NCBI GenBank assembly: GCA_964573505.1
Contig: CAZNMS010000477.1
Span: forward strand, 1-6,807
Direction of reading: 5' to 3'
Source: AM-0621 sp964573505
GTDB lineage: Bacteria > Planctomycetota > Planctomycetia > Planctomycetales > Planctomycetaceae
DNA: 6,807 nt
The translations under genes and the position numbers were made by a program. Within the stretch, counting starts at the first letter, position 1. Each line of letters begins with the position of its first letter. Shown piece by piece: positions 1-6,148 of this stretch. The notes below the pieces were generated by a model. That model made no database searches. It was not told the origin of the DNA and was given only the letters and a program-made list of their open reading frames with translations.

Positions 1-483
1 ATCGGGCAACCGGGCGTCGACCATTGGCGACGTCTCGTCAACGCGCCGACCCACTTTCGACACGATGCGGTCGAGAATCTGCAAGAGGTGCTCATTGTCG
101 CGGAACTTGACCGGCGACTTTTGGATCCGGCCTTCCTTTTCGATGAACACGTTCTTCGGGCCGTTGATCATGATGTCCGCGACGCCGGGCTCTTTGAGCA
201 ACAGCTCAAGCGGGCCGAAGCCGAACGTCTCGTCGAGAATTTCTTCGATCAGCCGCTCGCGTTCCGAACGATTGAGCAGCGCGTTCTCGGTATCGCAAAG
301 GTGCTCGATGACGAGCCGAATCTCGCGGCGCAGCGTATCTCCGGCGAGATCTCCTAACCGCGAAAGGTCGAGCTTCTCGACGAGCTTGCCATGAATCGTC
401 CGTTTGAGCGTTTCAAATTCTTGGGCTGAGTTCTCAACTCCGGGACGTCCGCGAACGGGAGTAGCAGTTGTTGCTGGGGGCAT
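1..483 (-). CDS. cpaF: CpaF/TadA-type secretion ATPase, N-terminal part (cut by window edge)
   Basis: Only the first 161 residues are in the window; the gene continues past the left edge. CpaF (TadA) is the cytoplasmic hexameric ATPase of the GspE/VirB11 superfamily that powers assembly of Tad/Flp pili. Visible family landmarks are a variable N-terminus (residues 1-20), a helical region (about 22-85), the conserved block GFGPLELLL near 88-96, the segment DIMINGPKNVFIEKEGRI at 103-120, and the run from HLLQILDRIVSKVGRR (132-147) to MVDARLPD (154-161). Walker A, Walker B and the Asp/His boxes would lie beyond the edge, so catalytic integrity cannot be judged. The ATG at 483-481 is chosen because an AGGA Shine-Dalgarno lies 9 nt upstream; the frame stays open to a stop at 571-573 but has only GTG/TTG alternatives and poor-looking sequence. 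It is likely the first gene of a Tad cluster, since nothing related lies upstream. Family assignment is firm. Confidence 0.93.
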   Translation of the reverse strand, partial: MPPATTATPVRGRPGVENSAQEFETLKRTIHGKLVEKLDLSRLGDLAGDTLRREIRLVIEHLCDTENALLNRSERERLIEEILDETFGFGPLELLLKEPGVADIMINGPKNVFIEKEGRIQKSPVKFRDNEHLLQILDRIVSKVGRRVDETSPMVDARLPD

Positions 484-863
484 AGGTCTCAATCCTGAGT
501 ACGAAACGAACAACACGAAGAGCGATGCGGACGAGTAACTCGACGATCTGAAATTCGCCGGCTGGCCCGACTACAAGTCCACTTCGAACATAGCTCAGGA
601 TTTCGAGGACGAGTCGACGTTGCGTGAAAACCTTGCCCAACGGAGCACATCTTCCCGACGAGACAGCTCTACGTTGACGGCACGACCGCTAAAGCAAGCG
701 CGATCAACACAACCAATCCCCCTCGTTTAGCCGCGTGCCCATCGGGCCGCGCTTTTTCCGCCTGCATCCAGTTGAGGTCACAGAGCCAAAGCCGCCCCAA
801 ACAAACCCTGCCGCGCTTTTGCCATCGAGCGTGCAGCCCCCCTGCTCGTCCTCCCTTGCTGTA
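484..863. other. Long leader/intergenic region upstream of cpaF, no convincing gene
   Basis: About 380 bp lie between the cpaF start and the prfB terminator. Short open frames exist on both strands but none shows a recognisable domain, and those I checked lack a good ribosome binding site. One small minus-strand frame (767-669, 32 codons) ends in a hydrophobic, valine/alanine/leucine-rich tail (GGLVVLIALALAVV), which could be a small membrane peptide, but no clear Shine-Dalgarno precedes its ATG. The region must carry the cpaF promoter on the minus strand; I could not identify a convincing -35/-10 pair. No RNA gene recognised. Confidence 0.4.
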
Positions 864-901
864 ACAAAAAATGCCTGCAACGCGCAGCGTTGCAGGCATT
901 T
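864..901 (-). terminator. Rho-independent terminator of prfB
   Basis: Bases 871-883 (atgcctgcaacgc) and 887-899 (gcgttgcaggcat) are perfect reverse complements, a 13-bp stem closed by a 3-nt loop. Read on the minus strand the stem is followed by a T-rich run (TTTTTTGTTAC), the layout of an intrinsic terminator, and it begins about 65 nt past the prfB stop. On the plus strand only TTT follows, so activity should be mainly in the prfB direction. It separates prfB from cpaF and argues against co-transcription. Confidence 0.88.
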
Positions 902-964
902 GCATGACACCAATCGAGCAGCCTCATCACTCGCCGCTCATCTTCGACAGCAAGCGCCGGCGAA

Positions 965-2084
965 CTAATCCTCTTTGCCCATCGACCAGCGCATGTACTT
1001 CTCGATGAAGCCGTCTAATTCGCCGTCGAGCACCGCATTGGGGTTTCCGTGCTTGTGACCGCTGCGCGCGTCCTTCACGTACTGCTCGGGGTTCAGGACA
1101 TAGTGACGAATGGTTTCGCCGCCGAAGCCGATGCGTGACTTCATGCCGCGTTTGGCTGCGACCTCCTGATCCCGCTTGTCTTTCTCGATCTGATAGAGCT
1201 TCGCTTTGAGCATCTTCTCGGCCAGCGCGCGGTTCTTGTGCTGACTGCGTTCGTTCTGGCATTGCACGACAACGCCCGTCGGAATGTGAGTCAGCCGAAT
1301 GGCGGATGAAGTCTTATTGACCTTTTGCCCGCCCGCGCCACTCGCTCGAAAGACGTCCTCGCGAATGATCTTCGGATCGTCGAAATCAACGTCGATATCG
1401 AAGTCGTCACCGAGTTCCGGAGTCACGTCGACCGCTGCAAACGACGTTTGTCGTCGAGCCGCCGCATCAAACGGACTGATCCGAATCAGACGATGATTGC
1501 CTTCCTCACCCTTGAGATAGCCGAACGCGTAATCGCCTCGAATGGCGATCGTCGCATTGCGGATACCGGCTTCTTCGCCGGGAGAGAGATCGATTTCTTC
1601 GACTTCATACCCATTGCGCTCGGCCCAGCGCAGATACATCCGCAAGAGCATGTGAGCCCAGTCGGCAGCGTCCGTGCCTCCTTCGCCCGCTTGCACCTGC
1701 AAGAACGCGCCGCAGGAGTCTTCGGGTTCGCCGAGCATGGCTTTGAGTTCCGCCGCTTCCAGTTGCGGCTGAAGTTCGGCCAGTGCGTGCAACAATTCTT
1801 CCATCGTTTGAGGCGACGGATCGGCGTCAGCGAACTCGATCAGCACGCCGAGATCCTCAGCAGCGCTACAAAGTTGCTTCAGCGGTTTCACGTTCGCATT
1901 GAGCGAACGCAGCTCAGCGGTAATGGCTTGAGCTTTCTCTTGATGGTCCCAAAAGCCGGGGAGGGCCATTGTGGCCTGCAGGTCGTCGATCTTTTTCTGC
2001 TTGCCAGCTAAGTCAAAGAGACCCTCGGAGTAAGGCGACTCGCTGCACGACGTCCTGACACTTCAAACGCAACTCGGCATCCAT
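965..2084 (-). CDS. prfB: Peptide chain release factor 2 (RF2), expressed by +1 programmed frameshift
   Basis: RF2 recognises UGA and UAA in the ribosomal A site and triggers peptidyl-tRNA hydrolysis. The main frame (2014-965) carries the stop-codon-recognition tripeptide SPF at about residues 203-205 and the catalytic GGQ at about 251-253 within SGAGGQKVNKT. An alanine, not threonine, stands at the site equivalent to E. coli residue 246, the usual form outside E. coli K-12. The SPF motif distinguishes it from RF1 (PxT). Translation starts at ATG 2084-2082 with the RF2-typical MDAEL; 23 codons later an in-frame TGA (2015-2013) interrupts, and a +1 shift joins the long frame, giving 372 residues, close to the usual ~365. 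The Shine-Dalgarno at the ATG is weak (GAAAG). Starting at the internal ATG 1969 would give only 334 residues and lose the conserved N-terminus. It ends with TAG at 967-965, with its own terminator downstream. Assignment is essentially certain. Confidence 0.97.
2012..2027 (-). promoter_or_regulatory. prfB programmed +1 frameshift site
   Basis: Minus-strand sequence reads CGAGGG-TCT-CTT-TGA-C. The elements match the known bacterial RF2 recoding signal: an internal Shine-Dalgarno-like GAGGG placed 3 nt before the slippery CTT codon, then TGA followed by C, a poor termination context. When RF2 is scarce, the ribosome pauses at TGA, the tRNA slips from CUU to UUU, and decoding continues as GAC in the +1 frame. 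This gives RF2 negative control of its own synthesis. The zero-frame product stops after 23 residues. The motif is seen directly; the mechanism is established for prfB in other bacteria. Confidence 0.95.
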
Positions 2085-2135
2085 TGGGGGCTTTCGCAAT
2101 CAGAGAGAAACAAAAAATACATCGCCGACAGAACC

Positions 2136-2201
2136 GTAGCTGAAGTCGTCAGACTTCAGAGACCCCTGCGGACGGCTCCGAATTCTGACGAATCCGGCTA
2201 C
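2136..2201. repeat. Twin-hairpin imperfect inverted repeat
   Basis: The ends GTAGC and GCTAC are inverted, and the outer 24 nt of each side match when the right one (2178-2201) is reverse-complemented: 19 of 24 positions agree. The left half is itself a hairpin, ctgaagtc (2140-2147) / gacttcag (2152-2159) with a GTCA loop; the right half contains a weaker equivalent around TTCTGACGAA. This two-unit, head-to-head arrangement resembles REP/BIME-type intergenic elements. It lies 52 bp upstream of the prfB start codon, so it could be in the prfB leader or next to its promoter. Confidence 0.6.
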
Positions 2202-2286
2202 CGAAGTCTGGGACGCAAAGACCTTTGTCGGAGACACGAAGAAAGGCTGTGGAACTCGAATGAAACGTCCTCAAGACGGTCCGCAG

Positions 2287-2433
2287 GCCGCAAAGCGCGG
2301 CGGATTCTAGGGGTGCGAGTTCGACGGTCCAGCAGGCACGGTGACATCGATGACCTCAGTGTTGAGCAGAGGGTGCCTTCGCCCTCTTCGCGAACTCGTA
2401 GCTTGGGATTCCATCCCGAGCCGCAGCGGGATG
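2287..2433. repeat. Block of three small hairpins, probably a dispersed intergenic repeat
   Basis: Three separate stems occur in about 150 bp: GCCGC 2287-2291 with GCGGC 2297-2301; an 8-bp stem including one G-U pair, 2368-2375 with 2380-2387, over the loop CCTT; and CATCCCG 2412-2418 with CGGGATG 2427-2433. The sequence around the last one also contains GGGATtccATCCC. I see no protein-coding logic here on either strand. That it belongs to a repeat family elsewhere in the genome is inference from its style, not shown by the window. Confidence 0.4.
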
Positions 2434-2520
2434 AGGCACTCAAACAAGTACGAAAACGCCGTCAAGATTCGGTGCGGAGAAAGCGTCAAAGGCGGATCGA
2501 CTGAGTCGGTCGATGCTTTC

Positions 2521-2611
2521 ATCCGTGTGGGAAATATCCGTGTGAGGAAGGATGGGCCAAAACATGCCGCTCTTGTCCATCCTTCTGCACACGGATGTTT
2601 CTCACACGGAT
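2521..2611. repeat. Long palindrome with 35-nt arms and internal 9-mer repeats
   Basis: The left arm 2521-2555 and the right arm 2577-2611 are inverted copies: 31 of 35 positions pair perfectly, three more would be G-U in RNA, leaving one true mismatch, over a 21-nt loop. Each arm also holds the 9-mer ATCCGTGTG twice, 15 nt apart, so the element carries four copies of this word (two direct, two inverted). No T-tract follows on either strand, so it is not an ordinary terminator. It could be a MITE-like or REP-like element, a structured RNA, or a multi-site protein target. Confidence 0.75.
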
Positions 2612-2740
2612 AAGACGATTGATGGTGTCTGCTAGGTCACTTGAGCCCGAGGATCGTGAGTTCTGTGTCAAGTTTTGTGGGACGGACAAGAACTCATCTG
2701 CCGATCGCCCACCAACTCAAGATGGTCAGCCTTTGGTTGA

Positions 2741-2850
2741 AAGAATGAGTAATGAGTAATGGAAAATGAAAAGTGCAAAATCTCAGACGCAGCTGCTGCA
2801 AGCATCCGCATTTTGCATTTTTCAATTTCCATTAATCACTACTCATTCTT
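2741..2850. repeat. AT-rich palindrome with 41-nt arms
   Basis: The left arm 2741-2781 and right arm 2810-2850 are reverse complements at 37 of 41 positions (arm positions 12, 16, 26 and 33 differ), over a 28-nt loop containing GCAGCTGC. The arms are much more A/T-rich than the surrounding DNA and are made of low-complexity words such as AATGAGT repeated twice, AATGGAAAATGAAAA and GCAAAAT. A further ACTCATTC copy lies just outside the right arm (2852-2859). It resembles a mobile miniature repeat rather than a terminator; no flanking target-site duplication could be confirmed. Confidence 0.75.
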
Positions 2851-3115
2851 GACTCATTCATGGCCCACTCAACGAAGGCGAGTGGCACTACAACGGACAT
2901 CTCGTCGGTCGGAGGCAGAGCCTCGTTAGCTCATCGCGCCACACAGACCGAGTTCCCGACTCATACCGGATCGCGATGCCGAACCGAGCAACTGCAAGAG
3001 CACCGGATGATCTCGACACATTCCGGTGCCCTTTCGGGGCGAAGACAAGCAACGATTCCTACACTCCCTCGCGCTTCAAACGCGTCGTCGAAACCGACAA
3101 CCGCACTCAACAACT

Positions 3116-3120
3116 GAAGG
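3116..3120 (+). promoter_or_regulatory. Ribosome binding site fixing the 3129 start
   Basis: GAAGG lies 8 nt before ATG 3129. The open frame extends upstream to 2853 with another ATG at 2976, but that one lacks a comparable Shine-Dalgarno and the added residues look noncoding, so this site decides the start. Confidence 0.65.
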
Positions 3121-3128
3121 CTGACGTC

Positions 3129-4232
3129 ATGACGAACGACGACACGAAACACACCGACGAAACTCCGCAGCCAAAGAGTCGCTTCTGGTTATGGGCCGGC
3201 TTGACTGGAGTGGCGGTCGTCGTGCTCGGAGCCATCGCGTTTTGGAAGAGCAGCAACTTCGTGCTCGTTGAGAAACTCGATTACTTCGCCTGCTCGGGCA
3301 CGCTCGGGGACGAGCCGCTCATCGCGGAACTCAACTTTCAGAAGGACAGAGACCTGCTCGCACTGATTGCGTTTGCTGACGGTCGGCATTGGTCACTGGC
3401 GCATCATCGAGTCGCCGACGGCCAGCATGAGTGGGACTTACTCGACCCGAAGACGGATATCGTCGGAACGCTCCGAGGCAAGTGGCAGCCGACGACAGGC
3501 ACGTTCGAAGGGCAACTCATTCCAACAAACAAGCAAGAGCAGAGTCGCGTCGTCGTCCTACAAAAGATCGCACAATTTGAAGCAAAGACAGTGGCCCATG
3601 GCCTGCGAATCGGCCCGCTGGGTCAACACTCACATTGGCAGTTCTTCACACCCAAATTCGATGCGAACTCGCCGTTCCGCGATGAGGTTGGGCCGAGCAC
3701 CGTCAGCTCCGCGGGGGACGCCGGATTCTTCGCCGAACTGGCGGTGCAACTGCAGGTTCTGCTCTACGTTCGTTTCGAGTCGGATGAGTACTACGCCACA
3801 CATCAGCATCTTCTCGATGTGTCGGACACAACGATCTCATTCAAGGACTCGGTTCAATACCCAGCGGGAAACTGGGTGAATTACGTCTCGTCGGTGCTTG
3901 CTGAGCATGGCCAATTGCAGTGGCTCAATTGGGGCGGAGATGTCGTGAAGCTCGGACAGGAAGAAGCATTTCAGCAATTCATTTTTCGACGCCTCAATGC
4001 GTTCCGAAGACACGAAGGCCAACCGGAACTCGCCGGCCCTGAAGCACTATCGGCACCTCTTCCAGAGGCATTCTCGTTCGCCTTCGAGCGAGCCGGCATG
4101 CGCATCGTCATCGACCCGGACTTCTTTACTGTGCCGGGACGCAACGATGCCGAGTTCGTCATTCCATGGTCCGAAGTGCGTCCGTTCTTGAGAGAAGACG
4201 GTCCCGTCAAACACTTCCTGCCGCGCGATTGA
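3129..4232 (+). CDS. Membrane-anchored protein with DUF3298-like C-terminal domain
   Basis: The 367-residue product has a short hydrophilic N-terminus (1-18), one hydrophobic helix (about 19-38: FWLWAGLTGVAVVVLGAIAF) and a large, presumably extracytoplasmic remainder. Residues about 50-130 read as a small beta-rich module (YFACSGTLGDEPLIAEL, then GTLRGKW and TGTFEGQL), a pattern seen in secreted bacterial proteins paired with DUF3298. Residues about 313-355 (AFSFAFERAGMRIVIDPDFF ... FVIPWSEVRPFL) resemble the end of DUF3298, the extracytoplasmic domain of RsiV and PdaC-type proteins; the middle (about 165-260) has no clear landmark and lacks the GGAH-like motif often found there. With only about 18 cytoplasmic residues it is unlikely to be an anti-sigma factor itself. 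It is transcribed alone, divergent from prfB and convergent with the porin. The start is set by GAAGG 8 nt before the ATG. Function unknown; the domain call is moderate. Confidence 0.8.
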   Translation: MTNDDTKHTDETPQPKSRFWLWAGLTGVAVVVLGAIAFWKSSNFVLVEKLDYFACSGTLGDEPLIAELNFQKDRDLLALIAFADGRHWSLAHHRVADGQHEWDLLDPKTDIVGTLRGKWQPTTGTFEGQLIPTNKQEQSRVVVLQKIAQFEAKTVAHGLRIGPLGQHSHWQFFTPKFDANSPFRDEVGPSTVSSAGDAGFFAELAVQLQVLLYVRFESDEYYATHQHLLDVSDTTISFKDSVQYPAGNWVNYVSSVLAEHGQLQWLNWGGDVVKLGQEEAFQQFIFRRLNAFRRHEGQPELAGPEALSAPLPEAFSFAFERAGMRIVIDPDFFTVPGRNDAEFVIPWSEVRPFLREDGPVKHFLPRD

Positions 4233-4431
4233 GACTGAGCTTGAACGCTGATTGCGAACAGCGGTCACGGCCGCCCAACACTCTCACGTTGTGTTCCTCT
4301 CCGTTTCCTCTGTTTCCTTCTGTTTCAATTGCCTTTCCTCACCTGAAACGAAAACTCCCAGTGGGAAGCAGAGACTCATCGACTGGCAGTCCCATTTCTG
4401 ATTGGAACTGCTGCCGCTCGCGCCGCGAGCT
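4233..4431. other. Convergent intergenic region with a pyrimidine tract
   Basis: No gene is seen. On the plus strand about 4294-4342 is strongly pyrimidine-rich, with GTTTC repeated at roughly 9-10-nt spacing (4303, 4312, 4322). A short stem GCTCGC/GCGAGC (4416-4421/4425-4430) sits immediately after the porin stop codon but has no T-tract on the minus strand. The more plausible porin terminator is listed separately. Confidence 0.5.
4345..4368 (-). terminator. Candidate weak terminator of the porin gene
   Basis: On the minus strand CTTCCCACTGGGAG (4368-4355) can fold into a short stem of about 5 bp and is followed directly by TTTTCGTTT. It lies about 65 nt past the porin stop. The stem is short and the loop tight, so this is tentative. 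Confidence 0.3.
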
Positions 4432-5892
4432 TCAGAAGTCGACCTGCGCTCGCAGACCGAAGATGTCGGTCGTTGTCGACGTATTCGCCGGGTTGTCGAG
4501 GAACGCGCGGATGTAGTTGAACTGCAGCTTGCTGTAGTTGTTCAAGTACCAGTTCAAGCCGAGCGTGAGATCGGTCAATCGTCCGCCGCGAATGTCCTCA
4601 CTGTTGAGGTTGATGTGCGACAGTCGCGCTGCCACTTCCCATGAACCCCATCCCCACTCGTCAAAGGGGTCGCTGCTGCGTCCGACGGGATGACGCACCT
4701 GAATTCGGTCGAGTGCGCCTTGCTTGCGGTTGTAGGGACGATGCTCGCCGGTCAGAAAGAAGCCCACTTGCGAGTAGAAGCCGGGGAAGTACGCCTGCTT
4801 GCCGTTCGTGCGACTCGCCCACAACAAGTTGGCTTCGCTCTGCCATGAGAAGGGGCCATCCACCAATAGCAGCTCGGGGCCAATCATGTGAAAGTGATCG
4901 ACTCCAAATGCCTTCGTATCGACGAAGAACGGGATGCCATTGAAGTTGCCGGGAGCAGCCAGTCCCGATGTGCCCGCCGGTAAGAGAGCCGCTTGCTCGC
5001 CGATGTAGTACTCGGGCACCGTGCGGAACCGACTGAGCCGATCTTTCGGAGCGACATAGTTGTAGCCAAAGCCGGTATGCAGATAGCTGCGACCGTTCGA
5101 ACTCTCGTCCCACCACGGAAGCGCCGTGACGCGAGCAACTCCGCCATACCCGCCGTTATCGCTCAGCGATCCTCCGTATTGGTCTTGTCCGGGGCGATAC
5201 ACCGACGCCGCCCATGTGAAGCGTTCGTTGTCCGACCAGTCGTAGAACCCGACCGCCAAATGTCGGAAGGGCGAGAACGCCTGAAACTGCAACGCTCGCT
5301 CCGCAAAGGTTGTGTAACGAAAGCTACTCACAACTTCTAAAGAGAATGGCTGCTTCCATTGACCGGCACGAACATGACCCAGCACGGGCACGTCGGTGAG
5401 TTCAAGCCACAAGTCCGTGAAGGTCGGACGGCCAAAGAAGGCAAAGTCCATCTGTAAGAAGTAATTCATGTTCGGTGCGACGGCGCCATTGGCCGAAAGC
5501 CGCGCTCGGCGAAAGCTTGCTCCGTCTTGAATGTCCCCAGTCGCAACGCCTGCCGGGACACCCGAGTTGATCTGAATCGCTTTGACCGCCGCCATGTTGT
5601 CAGCGTCTTGATGCACCCAACCGGAGTCCGCCTGAAAGACACCATGAACTTCGACGGTCGGAAACTTCGGCTTCGACGGAGCGGCTTGCAGACCGTTGAT
5701 CTGCATGCGCAGCGCGTCGAGCTGCTGCTGAAGAGAAGGCGCAGTTGCGCCCTCTGTGATGGAATCCGCGAGGTGCAGGAGCGCCACCTCAGACTGCGCT
5801 GGCGGCACGATCTCGTCTTGAGCACTCCCGGTTGCACAAGCACCGAGGCAAAGGCCGACGAACAATCCCAGCAAACTTCTTCGAGCTATCAT
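4432..5892 (-). CDS. OprP/OprO-like outer-membrane porin
   Basis: The product is a 486-residue outer-membrane beta-barrel, probably a trimeric diffusion channel of the phosphate-selective porin O/P family (PF07396). Residues 1-24 form a signal peptide: RR, then a hydrophobic core LLGLFVGLCLGACA, with a likely cut after GSA; LGAC is also lipobox-like, so a lipid anchor cannot be excluded. Residues about 53-69 (SLQQQLDALRMQINGLQ) look like a short coiled coil. Family landmarks are FRRARLSANGAV (127-138), YFLQMDFAFF (144-153), LPVxx-like DVPVLGHVRAGQWKQPFSLE (167-186) and the FAERAL block. The C-terminus ends in phenylalanine (AQVDF), the BAM recognition type of end. ATG 5892 is preferred over an in-frame ATG at 6015 because GGAAG precedes it by 4 nt and the signal peptide starts there. 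True substrate cannot be told from sequence; phosphate selectivity is not implied. It lies 256 bp downstream of cheW. Confidence 0.9.
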   Translation of the reverse strand: MIARRSLLGLFVGLCLGACATGSAQDEIVPPAQSEVALLHLADSITEGATAPSLQQQLDALRMQINGLQAAPSKPKFPTVEVHGVFQADSGWVHQDADNMAAVKAIQINSGVPAGVATGDIQDGASFRRARLSANGAVAPNMNYFLQMDFAFFGRPTFTDLWLELTDVPVLGHVRAGQWKQPFSLEVVSSFRYTTFAERALQFQAFSPFRHLAVGFYDWSDNERFTWAASVYRPGQDQYGGSLSDNGGYGGVARVTALPWWDESSNGRSYLHTGFGYNYVAPKDRLSRFRTVPEYYIGEQAALLPAGTSGLAAPGNFNGIPFFVDTKAFGVDHFHMIGPELLLVDGPFSWQSEANLLWASRTNGKQAYFPGFYSQVGFFLTGEHRPYNRKQGALDRIQVRHPVGRSSDPFDEWGWGSWEVAARLSHINLNSEDIRGGRLTDLTLGLNWYLNNYSKLQFNYIRAFLDNPANTSTTTDIFGLRAQVDF

Positions 5893-6148
5893 AAAACTTC
5901 CATGTTTGATGACCCGTTGGATTTGTCTGACACGCGAGAAGTGGCCGACTCTGCGACGGCGCGATCTGAGTTCAACCAGTCGCATCGGCGCATTGCAGGT
6001 CTTCGAATCCGACAACGGTGCTCCACTCTTTGTGAGTTCGAAGTGGGCGGGTTGTTAGGCCACTTTAATCCTCAGCGACAACGCCAGTTTCTCCCCGAGT
6101 AAGCGATTGAGCGTGAAACAAGGATTGTGAGTTTTTCTGTAATCTGGG
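5893..6148. other. Intergenic leader upstream of the porin
   Basis: The porin promoter is expected here on the minus strand. An open frame extends upstream from the porin start to an ATG at 6015, but the extra 41 residues are arginine-rich and not signal-peptide-like, so I read them as noncoding. I checked for a sigma-54 type GG-GC pair and for a clear -35/-10 and found none convincing. No T-rich hairpin was found after cheW, so read-through from cheW is possible. Confidence 0.4.

Larger units (their letters stand above)
2085..3128. other. 1-kb noncoding region rich in palindromes
   Basis: This gap separates the divergently transcribed prfB (minus) and the DUF3298-like gene (plus). Several short open frames exist but they are built from inverted-repeat sequence and match no family I recognise. 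It contains at least four separate palindromic blocks, listed individually. The part nearest the plus-strand gene (2860-3128) holds smaller hairpins: 2865-2870 with 2880-2885, GAGGC/GCCTC at 2912-2916/2920-2924, and an 8-bp stem 3000-3007/3022-3029. Promoters for both flanking genes must be here; I could not assign them with confidence. Confidence 0.6.

Noticed and set aside
735..968. Plus-strand open frame of 77 codons between cpaF and prfB
   Set aside because: It overlaps the prfB terminator and the 3' end of prfB on the opposite strand and has no family features.
1325..2011. Long plus-strand open frame opposite prfB (228 codons)
   Set aside because: It is the antisense shadow of prfB, which has unambiguous RF2 motifs over the same bases.
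2307..2522. Minus-strand open frame of 71 codons in the palindrome-rich region
   Set aside because: It runs through the small-hairpin block, shows no recognisable domain, and has the composition of repeat DNA rather than of a gene.
2341..2613. Plus-strand open frame of 90 codons
   Set aside because: Its second half is the 35-nt-arm palindrome read as protein; the repeated IRV-like residues come from ATCCGTGTG copies.
2521..2850. CRISPR-like repeats
   Set aside because: The repeats are inverted arms and 9-mers with 15-nt spacing, not direct repeats separated by unique spacers, and no cas gene is present.
3122..3129. TGACGTCA palindrome touching the 3129 start codon
   Set aside because: An 8-bp palindrome alone is expected by chance, and no second copy is nearby.
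4416..4430. GCTCGC/GCGAGC stem right after the porin stop as its terminator
   Set aside because: Only 6 bp and no T-run follows on the minus strand; kept as a note, with the 4345-4368 hairpin preferred.
5889..5903. Four-codon upstream frame (ATG GAA GTT TTA TGA) overlapping the porin start by ATGA
   Set aside because: It has no Shine-Dalgarno of its own; the same bases are needed as the porin GGAAG site, so it is probably chance.
5527..6102. Plus-strand open frame of 191 codons opposite the porin start and leader
   Set aside because: It mirrors the porin coding frame for most of its length, is arginine-rich and has no domain.
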